From Montifringilla adamsi (Eukaryota; Chordata; Aves; Passeriformes; Passeridae), in NCBI GenBank assembly GCA_017590115.1, contig JAGGNK010006504.1:620001-684000 (forward strand): a stretch of 64,000 nucleotides of DNA. Direction: 5' to 3'. The notes under the pieces are model-generated. The model was not told where the DNA came from and searched no databases. It was given only the letters and a program-made list of their open reading frames with translations. The translations under genes were made by a program, and so were the position numbers. Below, in pieces: positions 38,601 through 52,574 of this stretch (the stretch's first letter is position 1; each line of letters begins with the position of its first letter).

Positions 38601-39424
38601 TCACTTTCCCACAGTCTTCCATCCAGTGCCTCAATAGCTAAGGGTTTTACCTTTTTAACTGTTTACAGGGCATCTTTTGTGGTTGTTTCTCCTGGTAGAA
38701 CCGTTGTGTCCTGTGGCAGGAGCTAAGGTAACCTTTTCTCCTTTATAAATAATAGCTCAGCCATTGTATTTAACATTAAAATCATGGAAAAGAGTGCATT
38801 GTGTGGGGTTTTGCTTATTTCTGTAGCTGTCAGGAAACACAGCCAAACACGTAAAGTATTCATCACATTGACCATGTCTTTTGGTAGTTATGCAGACAAC
38901 TTGTTTGCAAGCCATGCTTATGATTGCCACAAGTATAAAAAATATAAAAGAAAGTGTGGAATATTTAAAACAAAAAGACCTGTCCCAAAGAAGTGTACAA
39001 TGTTGCAGGGGACAGAGAAGAAGGGGAGGTAAAAAACAAAATTAATAAAAATTTAAGAAATAACTGGAAGAAAGTGAGTGAGATGTCTTTTACTTGGAAG
39101 AGAAGAAATATTTAGGTAATTCAGGTTTTTTAAAGGACATAAAGTCAGTATTTTTGCTTCTGATTAAATAAAATAATGTCCATGGCTGTTAACTATTAAT
39201 GAAGACCTTGCTTTTGCAAAGCATATCTAAGCTTTCAGTATGAGTAGTCCCACTGATGTAAGCAAGACAAGTTATAAATTAAAATTAAATTATTAACTGG
39301 GTTTTAAACACAAGTCTTTGTGCCACATCCATACTTTGTTGGTTTTTTTAAGAAACAGCATATTTTAAAAAGGTGGCATTTTCTGTAAATCTAGTGATGC
39401 TTTGCCTGTTACAGTAATAGTGTA
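35627..39424. other. Intergenic stretch
   Basis: This AT-rich sequence has no recognisable gene or element. It includes an A12 run near 36135 and AT-rich blocks around 36100-36500. Local frames such as 38784-39032 plus look like chance: they lack domains, and the composition follows the background. Confidence 0.55.
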
Positions 39425-39428
39425 TATA

Positions 39429-39438
39429 GATCTATCTA

Positions 39439-39473
<35 letters not shown>

Positions 39474-39492
39474 GTCTATCTGTCTATCTAAT
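39429..39492. repeat. (TCTA)n tetranucleotide microsatellite
   Basis: A TCTA array of about 14 units carries two TCTG variants near its right end. Length polymorphism is likely between individuals. Confidence 0.97.
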
Positions 39493-39602
39493 TTAAATTA
39501 ATACTAAAAGCAAGCCCTCATAAATACAACATATTCTTGAAAAGGATTCCAAAATAATTCACTGTATTTATTGTAAAGATTCATTAATATCTTTGGAAAG
39601 GA

Positions 39603-40257
39603 AGTTGGGATATGAAGAGCTTGGGGGTGCTGTGGGTGAGAGGCTGCACATGCCCCGGCCATGGCACTCCCAGCCCAGAGAGCCAAACGTGTCCTGGGCT
39701 GCATCCAGAGCCCCGTGGGCAGCAGGGCAGGGAGGGGATTCTGCCCCTCTGCTCTGCTCTGCTGAGACCCACCTGGAGCACTGCATCCAGAGCTGGGCTC
39801 CCAGCACAGGAGGGACAGGGAGCTCTGGACTGTGTCCAGAGAAGGAACACAAAGATGGTTGAATAGATCAAGCTCCTTTCCTGTGAGGAAGAGCTGAGAG
39901 AACTGGGAATATTCAGCCTGAAGATGAGAAGGTGACTTAATTGTGTCCTTCCAGTACCTGAAGAGAGCCTACAAGAAAGATGGAGAGAGACTAATCACAA
40001 AAGCACGTAGTGACAGGAAAAAGAGAGCAGGTTTATATTAGATTTTGGGAAGAAATTCTTTGCTGTGAGGGTGGGTAGGCACTGGCACAGGTTGCCCAGA
40101 GAAGCTGTGGATGCCCCATCCTTGAAATTGTTTAAAAGCCAGGCTGGATGGGGCTCTGAGCTACCTGGTCTAGTGAAAGATGTCCTATAGCTGGCAGGTT
40201 GAAATTGGATGAGCTTTAAGGTCCCTTCCAACCCAAACCATTCTATGATTCTGTTTC
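39603..40257 (+). mobile_element. CR1 LINE, 5'-truncated, with intact 3' end
   Basis: This 650-base copy carries typical CR1 3' sequence: TGGGCTGCATCCAGAGCCCC, CACCTGGAGCACTGCATCCA, GGTTGCCCAGAGAAGCTGTG, and the terminus CCATTCTATGATTCTGTTTC. All frames are broken. The preserved terminal repeat shows that the 3' end is complete. Open frames around 39568-39871 on both strands derive from it. Confidence 0.95.
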
Positions 40258-43200
40258 TATGGCATGACCACTAATGAAGCAAGCCTATAGCTGTGTATGT
40301 ACTATCTATCTTCTCCATTACTTCCCTGATACACAAAACATGCAGTAAAACCAAGGTTATATCCTAAAAGTAAAGATACACTCTTGTAGGCAGTTTTTCT
40401 ACCTTAGCTCAGAGAGAGGGGCATCATATTAATTCAACACCACAAAAGTATTGAGAGAAACATGCAAAAAAAGTTTCTGGATTAAATGTATTTTCAGATC
40501 TTCTAAGTGACCTTTTCAGCTTTCCTTTTCTTTCTCAGTTCTGCTTTGATTCTTTCTTTTAAATGAGATCTAGACTGCCAGCAGTGAAGTAACCCATTTT
40601 ACAAATCCTATTGTAGCTCCATCTGTTTTGGTTGAACTTTGTCCCATCTAAAACCCATAAGCACTAATTAAATATATTATAAAATGTAGATGAGCTGTCT
40701 TGTGACTGATAAGGTTGTTTTACAAAGCTTACAGTGTGTTTATGCTAGAGCTTGCATAGAATAAGGCCAATTTCTTGTAACATTCACAACATAAAGTATA
40801 TAGTTGTCTAAACAGACTAACTGAATTATATTATTCTTGCTATGTGGGAGTAGAACAGAAAAGCAGCCACAATTGATACTAGGTCATTATTAATGATTTC
40901 CAGGTGCAAACTTCAGGTTTTTTATGTTTTTATATAGCATTTTATGTTTGATGTTTTCTTTTTCTTTCAAAGCTTGAAAATACATACATTTGTAAAATAT
41001 TTCAAGGGTGAAAATAATCAGTTGATAATGTGTCAGCAAATTTTCTTTTTGCATTTGCATCCACCTGAATTAATTACTAATATGCTCATCATTGTCTTTA
41101 TTTTAGTTTTTTATATATGCTGTATGAGGTCTGGTGTGTAAAACAGTGATAAAATGTTATATAAGGAGTTTTACCTTGATTTTCTTATCTATGTGAATTT
41201 ATTTTATGCCACTATGGATATTTCTATACTATCAGCTTTTTTTTTTTCCTTATTAAATTAGATTTTCATCTTCCTACATAACCTGAATTCTGTAAACTAC
41301 ACAGACATGGCTCTTGGCACAGTATTTCATACTGAAAAGAGAATGCTAAAAGAAAAATGCAGATGGATAGCCTTCTAACATATTCAGGTCTGATTTATGC
41401 ATTTCATTAAGCATGGTCACAAGAGCAGCATTGAGTAAATAGTAGGAAAAAATCTTCATGGAGACATTTACAAATTCCTCCCTTCACTATAATCCTACCC
41501 CTTATACTTGCTTATCTTAGAAAATATTCAGCAGGATCGTTGTATTGGATGATATAGGCAGACATGATAATTCTGGTACCAGTATTAGCATTTACATTGA
41601 GACAGAAAATGATTCTTTTCTGTTAACATGGTCTAGAAAGACACAGTATTATGTAACATAATCACAAAAAATACCATAATAAATGTCTAAAAATATTAGA
41701 GTGAACTATTTTCAAGCTATGTAGTACTCAACGGATGTCCACAGAACGATGTTTAAATTAAGTAGTGATATATATATTCATGAAAATGGCAGGGCAATGG
41801 TTTTTGGTACTCTGAGGTAATTTCATCTGAGACTTTTGCTGTTGAATCATCAAAAAACGTAAATCATATCTGGTTTTTATCAAGCTAAACTTATTTTTGT
41901 CAACCCTTCTTGAGACTGAAAAAGGACATAGAGAAGTTCTTGTCCATTTAACAAAAAATTGATCTTTTAAGCCTGAAACAGAAAGTTTTGTTTTAGGACA
42001 CTCATTTGAGGGACAACTAAAGGCCATAAAACCACCCTATGAAGAAGCATCATTTTGTACAGGATTATGAGGCCTGAGGAGACCTCATATCAATGCCTCA
42101 CATTTATGGAATGCCTCTTGACATGTGTGTAAATATTTTACAGAAGATGAAATATCTTCAACAAAGGACCCCAGCTCTAGAAAACTCCATCAGCTTCTAG
42201 CTAGAATACTTGGTAGAATCCAGGTTTGGTTTTCTTTCTGCCTTGATTGGAAGAGAGAAGAAATGAACTGTTTTGAAATCCCTCAGGAGGACCCCAGCCC
42301 TTGCTCAATGTTTTGGTTTAGACAAAGAGAGACAACTTTACAAGCTCAGAGCAAATGCACTCATCTGAGAGCTGTGTATTTATGGCACTCTTTTCAGGTC
42401 CATAAATCTGTCTCCTGAAGAGGAAGGAACTCAGTTCTACTTTCCCATATGTGGAGTAAATGCACAAGCCACATAATTCAATGAAGGAGAAGATTATGTT
42501 CTACTGGGGAAAAAAAATAACCTATTCATGCATTTAACCAGAATAAAAAATTCAAAATCTCCCTTAGAAGGCATTTCTGTTACTTGACAAAAAGAGCAAT
42601 TTTTCATATCACTCTGATACTCTACTAAGAAGGAAGAAGTAAGAAGACTGTCCAGGAAAATGAGGCATAATTTGAGCACCTTTGGAGTTTGGAAATCCTT
42701 AATTTTCAGAAACATGTTGATTGACATTGTCATTAGTATTCTCAAGGCCATGTTCCTTGAACTAGAACATCCAGTGGGGCAAAACGTGATCAATCAAAAT
42801 CACTGTAAAATTTTTAAGCATACACTCAAGAAGGAGAACAAACACAAAAAGATAATAAAGAGATAAAAGAAAAAAAACACAATCCAGACTAGACTTCGAA
42901 TGTGAATTTTTATGTAAATGTCAACAACAGCCATTAAGATATACTATAGAAGGCAGTTTCTTCCTTCCCCTCCCCACTTCCTCCTCTGAAACGATGATGA
43001 AATTTCACAGGTTCAGTTCAAGCTTCCACTGTTCACTTGTCTTCTACCTTTGCCTATGTGTACCTTTTGACTTTGTGCAAAGAATGAGCTGATACAGAGA
43101 ATGAAACAGAAAATCAGGTATACATAAAAATAAAAAGTGATTTTCAACTAGATCAGCTCTTGAAATGGCTTTTTGCAAAACTGTACACAAAGTAACATGC

Positions 43201-43269
43201 TGATTCAAGAGAGGGGACAGGACCAGAGCAAACCACACCGGTCTGTTGTAGCTACCCTGAGAAGTTTCC
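40258..43269. other. Intergenic stretch
   Basis: AT-rich sequence with no recognisable gene or repeat. Open frames such as 42125-42418 plus and 41758-42027 minus lack domains, splice context or composition that would mark them as real. Confidence 0.55.
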
Positions 43270-43925
43270 TGTATTGGTTTAGCACAGCCTGGTTTTTCGT
43301 AGCAGGGGGACCACAAAGGAGGCACCTGTGAGAAGCTGCTGGAAGCTCCCACTGCATCCAGCAGAGCCAAACCCTGATGGCTCTGAAGGTGGACATGCTG
43401 CTGGCCAAAACTGGGCCAATGAGAGAGGCTGATAATATCTCTGTGATGACATATTTAAGAAGAAAATCAAAACAAAGTCACAAGGTTTCAGCTTTCAGTC
43501 AGTGAAGAGGAGGAGGAGGTGAGAACATGTGAGGGAAACAACTTGGAAAACACCAAGGTCAGTGGAGAAGGAGAGGGAGGAGGTGCTCCAGGCACCAGAG
43601 CCAAGATTCCTCTGCAGGCCATGGTGAGTCCGCCCTGTACCGCTGGCAGGAGGAAGGGGGAAGGGGCTGGGGGGATATGGTGTTTTAAGGCCGTATTTTA
43701 CTTCTCATTATCCTCCCCTGATTCTGTTAGTAATTAAATTTCACTTTGTAACTACAGTTGAGGCTGTTTTGCCCTTGAAATATTTCTCCCAGTCCTTGTC
43801 TCACTCATGAAGCCTTCATTATTTTTTTTTTTTTTGCTCTTCTCCCTCCTTTGCCCAGCTGTAGCAGGGGAAGGTGAGCGAGCGGCTCTTGTGGGTGCCT
43901 GGCGTTGGGCCAGTGTCAAACCACA
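43270..43925 (+). mobile_element. Solo LTR of a passerine-type endogenous retrovirus
   Basis: The segment runs from TGTATTGGTTTAGCACAGCC to CAGTGTCAAACCACA and matches, in order, an LTR type I recognise from songbird genomes: a GAAGCTGCTGGAAGCTCCC-like 5' part, ATATTTAAGAAGAAAA (a TATA-like box at about 43451), GGTGCTCCAGGCACCAGAGC, GTTGAGGCTGTTTTGCCC and the closing CCTGGCGTTGGGCCAGTG. The GC-rich middle block usual in this type is largely missing. No gag, pol or env lies beside it, so it is a solo LTR. A clean target-site duplication is not visible. It has no coding capacity. Confidence 0.85.
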
Positions 43926-46900
43926 AAATTTCCCAAGTCCAAATGTCATTGTGCATACACTGATAAGAGCCAAGCAGTCTACTTACCCCTTGCATAAGAA
44001 CATAAACGTTACGGTCTAAAATATAAACCTTCTACTCAAGTACAAAATATGTCACTTCACATCAGTCCTAAAACACGCCAGCTGAGCTGTACTGCTGAAA
44101 CATCTGATGTGATGACAAAGCAACTCATAACAAAGTGATATGTGTGGCAGGCGGCCACATAACCTGATGCAATTGTCTCAGTTACCTCCCTAACACACAG
44201 GTGATCAGAACAGCTGGACTCTGGAGATGGGTAGGCTGCCAAGTGGGAAAGGACAAAAACTACCCAGAAAGGAATGGTCCTCATAATGTAAACATCAGTC
44301 TCTATTTTTCAGACAGTCTGGGAACAGATCTGTGTTTTCCAGTTTATGAGGGCACAGCCTCCTTTCAGCCTGGAATAACAAAGAGCATTGTCTTACCTAA
44401 ATAGGCACCAGTAGTTTTGATTATGTGAGCTTCCCACTGGGTGATCCATAGAAGCAAACATTGTTAAGACCATCCCTCATTTGTCTTCCTACCTACGGAG
44501 GAGTGGCAACACTATCCAATAAATTGCTCTAAACACCATTCGTGAAGAACATATTTCAGAAGAAATATTGCAGGAGAAAAGAATCATAGTTACTTGCCAT
44601 ACAAGCATTTGATCTCAAGTTCAGAAACTAAATTTCTTTAGCAACATATGCCCCATTAAATTCTTCACATTTTAAAATTATGTATTGTCCTATGGCCTTA
44701 TTACATTTTAAGAAAGTAATGTAGAATTCCTAATTTTTCAGGAATAAATGAGTGTGGAGACCTGTGCACTTGTATTCATTCTTTGGCTGCTGCAGTATTC
44801 AGCTATAGAATTTAGTCAATTTATCTACATTATCCTGAAATATTTTTTAACAGTTAAGACAGTGTACTGGTATCAAGCTTCACACTGTGAGTACAAAGAA
44901 TAAAGTTCTTTCTGTAACTGTTTGCAGCTTTCTCTAATTATTCCCTGTGTTTACTTCCTCATTTACATCCAGAAATAACTAGTAGAAAAGTTTGTGCATC
45001 ATAACTTCATGCCATTACTAAAAGATTTGATAAATCCAACCTTGCTATCTGTCTCTGAGATCATAGCAAATAATAGACATATGAGTAAGAAGCCCGTTAA
45101 TTGTATGTCATCAGAACTATTCAGTTAGATATCTCAGGTCTTTTATAATCATTATTTTTGAAAGCTAAAAATTGCTTTTGGGCTGTACATCTTTCAGTTC
45201 TAGGACTGTGCATCAGGTTGATTGGTACAATTTTGTTTTTCTTGGAGTGAAGGCTTAAGGGCTAAGACATGGGGGCTTTGGGAAGTATGTGTTTGGGGTT
45301 CAACACAAAAGGTGAACAAGAAAGGAAGTGTGGTAGGTACATAAGCCAAGTGGACGGCAGGAGTTGGTGATTTAGTTTTGATTTAAAAGTCACCTCACTT
45401 TTTTTTTTTTTCCCTAAGCAACTGTACCTTCATAGCAGAAGCTTGAGTTCTAGATAATTTCTGACAAGAAGCACTCCCCTAGTCTCTTCAACAGTTTGCT
45501 GATCACTTCTATAGGTAATACCACATGACAAAAATTGTTGCAACACTCCGAGTTGGGGGTAAGTAACTGTGGAGATAAGGCTCCTGTAGACTCCCATAGC
45601 TACTCTCTCTATAGCTCTCTCTATAGGAGGCAAGCTGCCTGTCCTACTAAAGTCTATGCCTGTGTTCTGAAACCCAATCCCCCCTTTCTGACTTACAAAT
45701 GTCATGAGGTACCCAGAGCTTCCTTCACTGCTGTGGGCTCCCTGTTTGTTTCTGCATGCCAGACCTTCAGTTCTGTGCATTCTTCTGTTGCTGCTGTCTG
45801 CCAGGCTGTGAGCTCTGCATCAGTCATACAGAAGGCCTGAACTCCATCGTGCAGAGATTTCCTTCCACAGTGGGAGTAGGGATTGGGGGTGGGAGTAGGG
45901 GGAACAAACAGCAATGACAGATTTCCTTTGAAAGCCATGTTCATACACCTGAAGTACACAGTGAAACAAGGGCCTAGACAATTCAGTTACACAATGCCCC
46001 TACTGGTAAAAAATACATTGGATGGATTGTTGCAGAAAGAACCTACAAATACTCTGTATGGCTACAGCCAAAATCTGTGCTTTGAGATTAAGGAATCAAA
46101 GCCTCCTACAGACAATGGAGGATCAAAAGGAATCTGAATCTCCTCTGTTGATGTCATAGTTTAACCATGATATTGTAGTCCAATAGCATTTTCTTGATAA
46201 AAGGGTATTACCTTTCAAAAACAGTAGGATTACATTTCTCAGTTTAAGGAAGTACCTGTGGTGACTCCCCTCTTCCCCTCCTATTTGGTTCCAGATCATG
46301 CACATACCTTCCAGATATTACTTTACTATCCCATCCCATATGCACAAGAGATTTCCTCTTTCTGAACTAGATCATTACTATTCAGTGTTATTTTCTGAGG
46401 AAAAGAAAAAACATTCCCGAGTATTTGAAAAAAACATAAACATGACCACTTGTAGTTTAAGCAAAACCAAGTAGGTGGATTTGTTGTAAACTACTGTTTT
46501 GTGGTTAATAAAGAGACATCTGTATATACAGACTGTAGACTACTGGGTTATAATAAGAGTTCCACTAACATTGATGTAGGGCAGCATAATCAGATATGAA
46601 CACTGTTTCCTTGCATATGCAAGACTTATGTCTGGCAACTCTTTCTATATTTTATGTAAGGTTCATGGTATATGTTGCACACAATTTAGCAATGAACTCT
46701 TAAATAATGTATAAAAAATTACTAGGTTTTAAATATATATCATGGGAAAGAGTTATAATCCAAGAACATGTTGACAGAAAAAAAATGGGAAAGACTGCAA
46801 GAGGGAAGACTAGACTAGTCTCTTTCTTACAGAGACTAGTAAAAACATAAAAAAAAACCAACCACAAACAAGCAAGGGAGATCTTGCATGCTTATTGTTT

Positions 46901-49900
46901 TACACCAAAGACACTAATTTTGCCTCTGTAGTTTATATTCATATTCTTTGATGCCTGTTCAGAAGTTCTCAGATCTAATAGCATATTTTTAATCCCTAAA
47001 ATTACAAACAATTGTGGTAAGTAGTAAGTTTACCACCACTGCAACAGTAGCACATATTTTATTTCTTCTCCACAGTGAACTATAAACAGTTTTCTCTGTT
47101 CAAATATAACAGTCTTGACACTACACTAGATATCATTAAAAAAACCCGACTCAAACTACCTTTTTATCTGAAAAGGCATTTACATTTTTGCACTGATAAA
47201 GCTTATTTCACCTTCAATGGAGAAATCTCTTCTCAAATGACCATGATATATTTGTCAAATATGATTTAATCCTGCTACTGACAGCTCCCAAAAGAAGAGA
47301 CTGGGGATGAGTCCATTCAATGCTTCTCTTAATCTTGATATTTCAGTACTTGGCATTACTTACTCAAATTTCTGACTTACATGAGTATTTTAAACATGGT
47401 CATCAGAAAGGACAAGACATCTTCAAAAGCATCAGCCAGCCAAACTCCTTGCATTAGCTTATGTGTTGACCTCCCCAAGTCTTCCCAGCTTGGCATGATT
47501 CTATTTATTTGCATGTTATTTACTGACACTTTCTTAAATTATGTGAAAATCTTTCCTTCTGGAAATATCTGGTTGATTTTCATCATAGTTCAAGAAATGT
47601 ACTTGGTTATATGACAATTAACTTTATCTGCAAGCTTCATTATATTCTACAAAAACAAAATCCCATCTGCTTCAGTTTATAATACTTCTGCCACTATGCT
47701 TTCTTCTGTCTTTTACCAAGGAGCCTCAGGAAGAAAAAGTCATTTGTGAACAATATAACTAGAAGAAATCACTGCCAAGCTTTAAAGAGGCATAAACTGA
47801 TACCAAATTGCATGCATAAAAATATAGGCAAAATGCTGATGATTGTACACATGAGTAGCTCCTACTGAGGCTTAAAAGTAGTGGGTGAGCAAAACACAGA
47901 GGTATATTTTTACTTCAAGAACTGCTAAAACAGTAAAATCAAAGATAAAATAATTTTTCTTTGATTATATATTGTTAACCAGATTTCACTGCTCTATGTC
48001 AGAAAATACTCCCATAATTAAAGGAATAAAAACTACCATATTTCTCTTTTGACCTTTTTTCTTAGCTGAAATGAAAAACTAAAATCCTTGACTGTTACCA
48101 AAACCAGAATTTCTTGAATGAGAATAAAAGAGCATATTTAAAGACTGAACTACTTAAAAGCGCTTCAGTTTTGAGGAGATTCACAGGGACAATAATAAAA
48201 GTGTGTCTGTATTGAGGCAATGGAACATGACTTTTGCTGAATAAATTAGTGTGCGACTCCTTTAGAGAAAATGTAACCCTTAGGAGGTATGTAGCCATCA
48301 AGCCATCAAACAACAGCTAATACAAACCTGGGCTGGATCCAGGGAAGAGAGAGGTCCTTTGTGTAGGTGTTCAGAGACGAATTATCTACTCAGCCTGAAA
48401 ACAGCATTTAGCAGGCACCTTACCTTGCAATCAGCCAAATGCCACAAAGTGCCATGGGCTGTGCATTTGGTAGGCATCACTGAAAAGGGCTCTGTGCATC
48501 ACACGTTCATTCTGATGGCACTGAGGTGCTCAGTGTCCCCAGTCAGACTGCACCATAATCCTCCTGCACGTGCCTCTGTGTTCCAGGGCGGGCTTTTAGC
48601 ACTGCCAAGAACCAGCTCCCTTCCCGAGGGCAGCCAGTCTGCTAACACTAGCTCCATGCAGGACAGCTGGGGAACAGCCCTGCAGTGAGTCCCAGGAGTC
48701 AGAGTTAAGGGTCAGCAGGTAGGATGCTCCTGTGAGGCACAGACACTGCTCCAGGTTCTCCTCCCCCAGTGAAGGTCCTGAGCCTGTGTCTCACCTCGCA
48801 GGTGAGGGCTCCCCACCGCTGCCAAGTTCCTGTTCAACAGCTGAGATTCAGGGGCTGGCAGGAACGTGAAAGGGATTTAATGTCACAAGGCCCTTCTTCT
48901 GGTTTGTGTTTCAAGGTCTATAATAAATTAAAGTGTCACTAGATGAAATGCTTATGTAATGACTGGAGCACTCAGAGGTGCTGGAGTTACCCAGAGTGCC
49001 TTGAACATCTCAGGGCATGGGCTCAGCATCTTCCCCTGCTAATGGGGCTTCTTTTGCTTCCCATCAAAGGGCTGAAAAGTGTTTCCACCACGGGAAATAC
49101 ATGAGTTGACAGCCACTGATAACACTTTCACTCTAAAAATAAAACTTGAAATATGAAATAAAGTAAAAAAATTGATACCTGGTGCTGTTTCAAGAGCTGT
49201 TACTGAACAAAGTACATAAATGGGATTTAGAGTATTTCCAGTTACTCACCAGTGACCACATGGCCACAGATTCATGCCCTTTTTCAGTCTGCCTCTTCCA
49301 CTCAATTAATCTTTAATTATGCTGTAACAAACGTGAAAGCTATTTCAGAGAGGGTGGAGAGACAGGGATGGGGTTGGAGCCTGACATGGTGCAAGAACCA
49401 GTACCATTTCAGTGCCATCCAACTTTGAGATTTTATCCCACTTTGGACATTGAGAAGGTGTAATTTCCCATTTTCTCATTCATCAACCAGCTCAGGTCAG
49501 GGTCAATCCCTAGGACACATCTCTGTATCTGCTTTAATTATAAATGTAGAAAGTGCAATTTAGTTGTGATGTTGGTATCAATAGCTCTTACCTTGAGCAT
49601 GCATTATCTGGTTATGTGTTTTAAGTAGCATATTAGGGAGAAAAAGGCAGGTTTGTTTTAGCTTTTTCCTTAAGAAAAATATTCTAAAGTGTCTGTGCAA
49701 GCATAGCTACCAGAACAATGAAAAAAAATTCACAAAACCAGACAGGTACAAAAATAAAAGCATTCTGAACCTAGGACAGAAAGAACTCTATTAAAAGCAC
49801 ATTACTCTGAAGAGTCTCATGACAAACCTGAGGAATGGAGAAGAATACAGACAATCCCATACTGAGAGGGGGAATGTGAGACCTGTGAAGATAAAAATTA

Positions 49901-50930
49901 TGAGAGACTACAAAAAAGCATATGCAAACTGCTGACTGTAGTACTGAATTCAGCATAATGATAGATGAGCAGATGTTTATGTGCGGTATGCATAAATTCC
50001 TTGCTTCTACAAAATAAACAATTGAGGCAAAATCTAGAACAACAATTGGATTTTAAACAGAGAGAGAACATAGTTAAAGAAAAACAGGAGAAAAGGACAT
50101 GACTTTTACCCTAAGGAACAATTTTCTCAAGTCTCAGCTTTTCTCACCATGAAGAGAAATGTAGAAAACATTTAATTCAGGGTGGTTTGGACAGACACAG
50201 CAAGAGAGAGAGAAAAAAAAAAAGATAAATAATTAGGCATACCAAGAAATACTGAGATACACAAATAGTTTTTCGCCAAGAATGGTTTCCCTAGCTTTCC
50301 CACTATATTCTTTTTGTTAGATGCTGAAGCATCTAACATGGAGCAACATGAAGCATCCAGAACTTGAAGATGCTGTGCCAAGCAAACTTTAAACATCTGA
50401 CCCAGACTTTTGCATTTTTTCCCTCCTTAAAAGAAATGAAAGCTCTCAAAAGCTCCTGTACTGCAATTTTTCACAATGTATTTATCACTATCACTAGAAC
50501 TCTGGAATTATCAACTACATTTACATAACTAAGGCTTTTCTTTACTAATTATTAGATTACAGGAACGTCCTCAGTAGCATTTAGGTACATATGCTAGGAT
50601 TAACTGTAGCATTCAAGTGTTTCAAATAATGCACTTTAATCTTTAAAAGGAAGAATCAAGACATTGTTTTTTAGGCCATCTCATTTTGTACTGACTGCAA
50701 CAAAAAGAACTCTTTGCCACATTCAATATTCAGCATTCTCTCAGATTTCTAAGGGTTTTAAATTCACCCAACATTGTTACCATCTAACCTACTATGATAA
50801 TAGGCATGAGAGATGAATAATGGTTTCAAAAGTTGAGTTGAGGTAACCATAATCAGAAATAACAGCAAAAAATCACACAGATCATGTTAAAACATTCACA
50901 CTTCTCGATATAGTCATACGACTGTCATTC
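43926..50930. other. Intergenic stretch
   Basis: This 7-kb stretch shows no element or gene I can name. A T13 run lies near 45400, an imperfect repeat of CTCTCTATAG at 45605-45627, and a locally GC-richer block at about 48340-48850 that contains several frames but no identifiable protein. Frames around 45430-46137 on both strands are not protein-like. Confidence 0.5.
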
Positions 50931-50934
50931 ATTA

Positions 50935-51568
50935 TCTTGCATCCTGCTGTCAAGAGGAAATGTCCATTCACAGCTCAGAGAACCAGGCTGGGCTGCATCA
51001 AAAGCAGCGTGGCTAGTAGGCTGAGAGGGGATTCTGCCCCTCTGCTCTACCCTTGCAAGTGCCCACCTGGAGCACTGCATCCACTCTGGGGTCCGCAGCA
51101 TACAAAGGATGTAGACGGGCTGGAGGGAGAGCAGAGGAGAGCCACCAAGGTTATCAGTGTGCTGGAGTCCCTCTCCAGTGAAGACATCTGAGGTGGGGTT
51201 TTTCAGCCTGGAGAAGGGAAAGTTCTGGGGAAACCTTACTGTAGTCTTTCAGTACCTGGTGAAGGCATCCAAGAGAACTGGCGAGGGGCTTTTGACAATA
51301 GTGTGCAGTGACAGAGCAAGGGTGCATGGCTTCAAACTGAAACAGAGCAGGTTCAGACTGGATATTAGAAAGAAAATTTTTACCATGAGGGTGAGAAGGC
51401 ACTGGAACAGATTGGGTAGAGAAGTTGTGGACTCCCTACCTCTGGAAGTGTTCAAGGCCAGGTTGGATGCAGTTTTGGTCTAGAGCAAGGTGTCCCTGCC
51501 CATGGCAGGTTTAGAACTAGGTGATCTATAAGGTCCATTCCAACCCAAACCATTCTAAGATTCAATAT
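50935..51568 (+). mobile_element. CR1 LINE, 5'-truncated
   Basis: It includes GGCTGCATCAAAAGCAGCGT, CACCTGGAGCACTGCATCCA, GAAGGCACTGGAACAGATTG and the 3' end TCCATTCCAACCCAAACCAT with a decayed TTCTAAGATTCAA terminus. The 108-codon frame at 51157-51483 lies wholly within it and is non-coding CR1 3' sequence. It has the same orientation as the copies at 35.1, 39.6 and 52.6 kb. Confidence 0.94.
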
Positions 51569-52574
51569 TGTCAGTAAAATTCAATTACTAGGAACACTGA
51601 TGTTATGACTATGGCATTTTACTAAATGTATGATTTACCTCAACTAGTGGTAAATCTTCCACTCAAAAAAACCAAAATCTTAAAAAAACCCAAATATATA
51701 GTACCTTCCAGCACAGATCAAGAACAGTTTTTTACATTTGAAACTATAGTTCTTTAGGTGTCACCAGAGAATGAGGACCTTTCTTTTCATCTTACAGGTC
51801 AGCAGTCAAAATGAGCTTGTCTAAGCATAAGTGAATGCTGTTACCTTCGTGAAAGTATTCAGTACTTTATACGGTGCACTACAAATTCTTGTTGTATTCT
51901 GAGCTTTTTTTGCCATAATTTTATTGCAGTATGTGAAGTGCAAGCACATTGCAGTCTATGGGGATAATTTTAGCATTTTTAAAAACAACTGGAATACTCA
52001 CTTTTAGTCAGGTCCCATCTAAAAGAAGAAGCAGCTGAGAAAAAGTAAAGCTATAATGGGCTGCTGATCTGTTTTTGAAGAATGCCTTTAAATCTATTAC
52101 TGGAGGAAGACAGCTTTTAGAATGAAAGGATGCAGGGAGCAAATATGTGAGCGTCCAATATAATAACAACAGGATTCAAAACCTGGTTGAAAACTACACA
52201 CAAAAAGTACATTATGTATTGTAACACCATCAGATTCTCACCTGTTTAAAACAGTACCATATATTGTAGTCCCAGGAATTTCTCTTCAGTTTCAAAGACA
52301 AACACAAACACGGGAACTACAGTTTAAAAGTGTTCCAGTGGCTGCTAAGCCTGGACCAACCAGCTACGAGTGAGTGCCTTGGATCCTAATCTGCTGGTAT
52401 GTGGTGTCCAAACACACTCTGGCTGTAGGGATGTTTGCACTCAGGCACTGTGCTGTTTTTGGAGCTGGAATTCAGGAGAGACACAATTTACAACAAGTAT
52501 TAGGGGGAGATCAAGTTATCCCAAGCGGGCTGACTCTTTTCCAGTATGGATTTGTGTCATAAATAAAGGACGCA

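Noticed and set aside
39568..39871. Overlapping frames on both strands, 84-95 codons
   Set aside because: They are shadows of the CR1 copy at 39603-40257.
43270..43925. Possible intact endogenous retrovirus
   Set aside because: Only one LTR is present, with no internal genes or second LTR nearby.
51157..51483. 108-codon plus-strand frame
   Set aside because: It lies wholly inside a CR1 3' region, with repeat text recognisable throughout.
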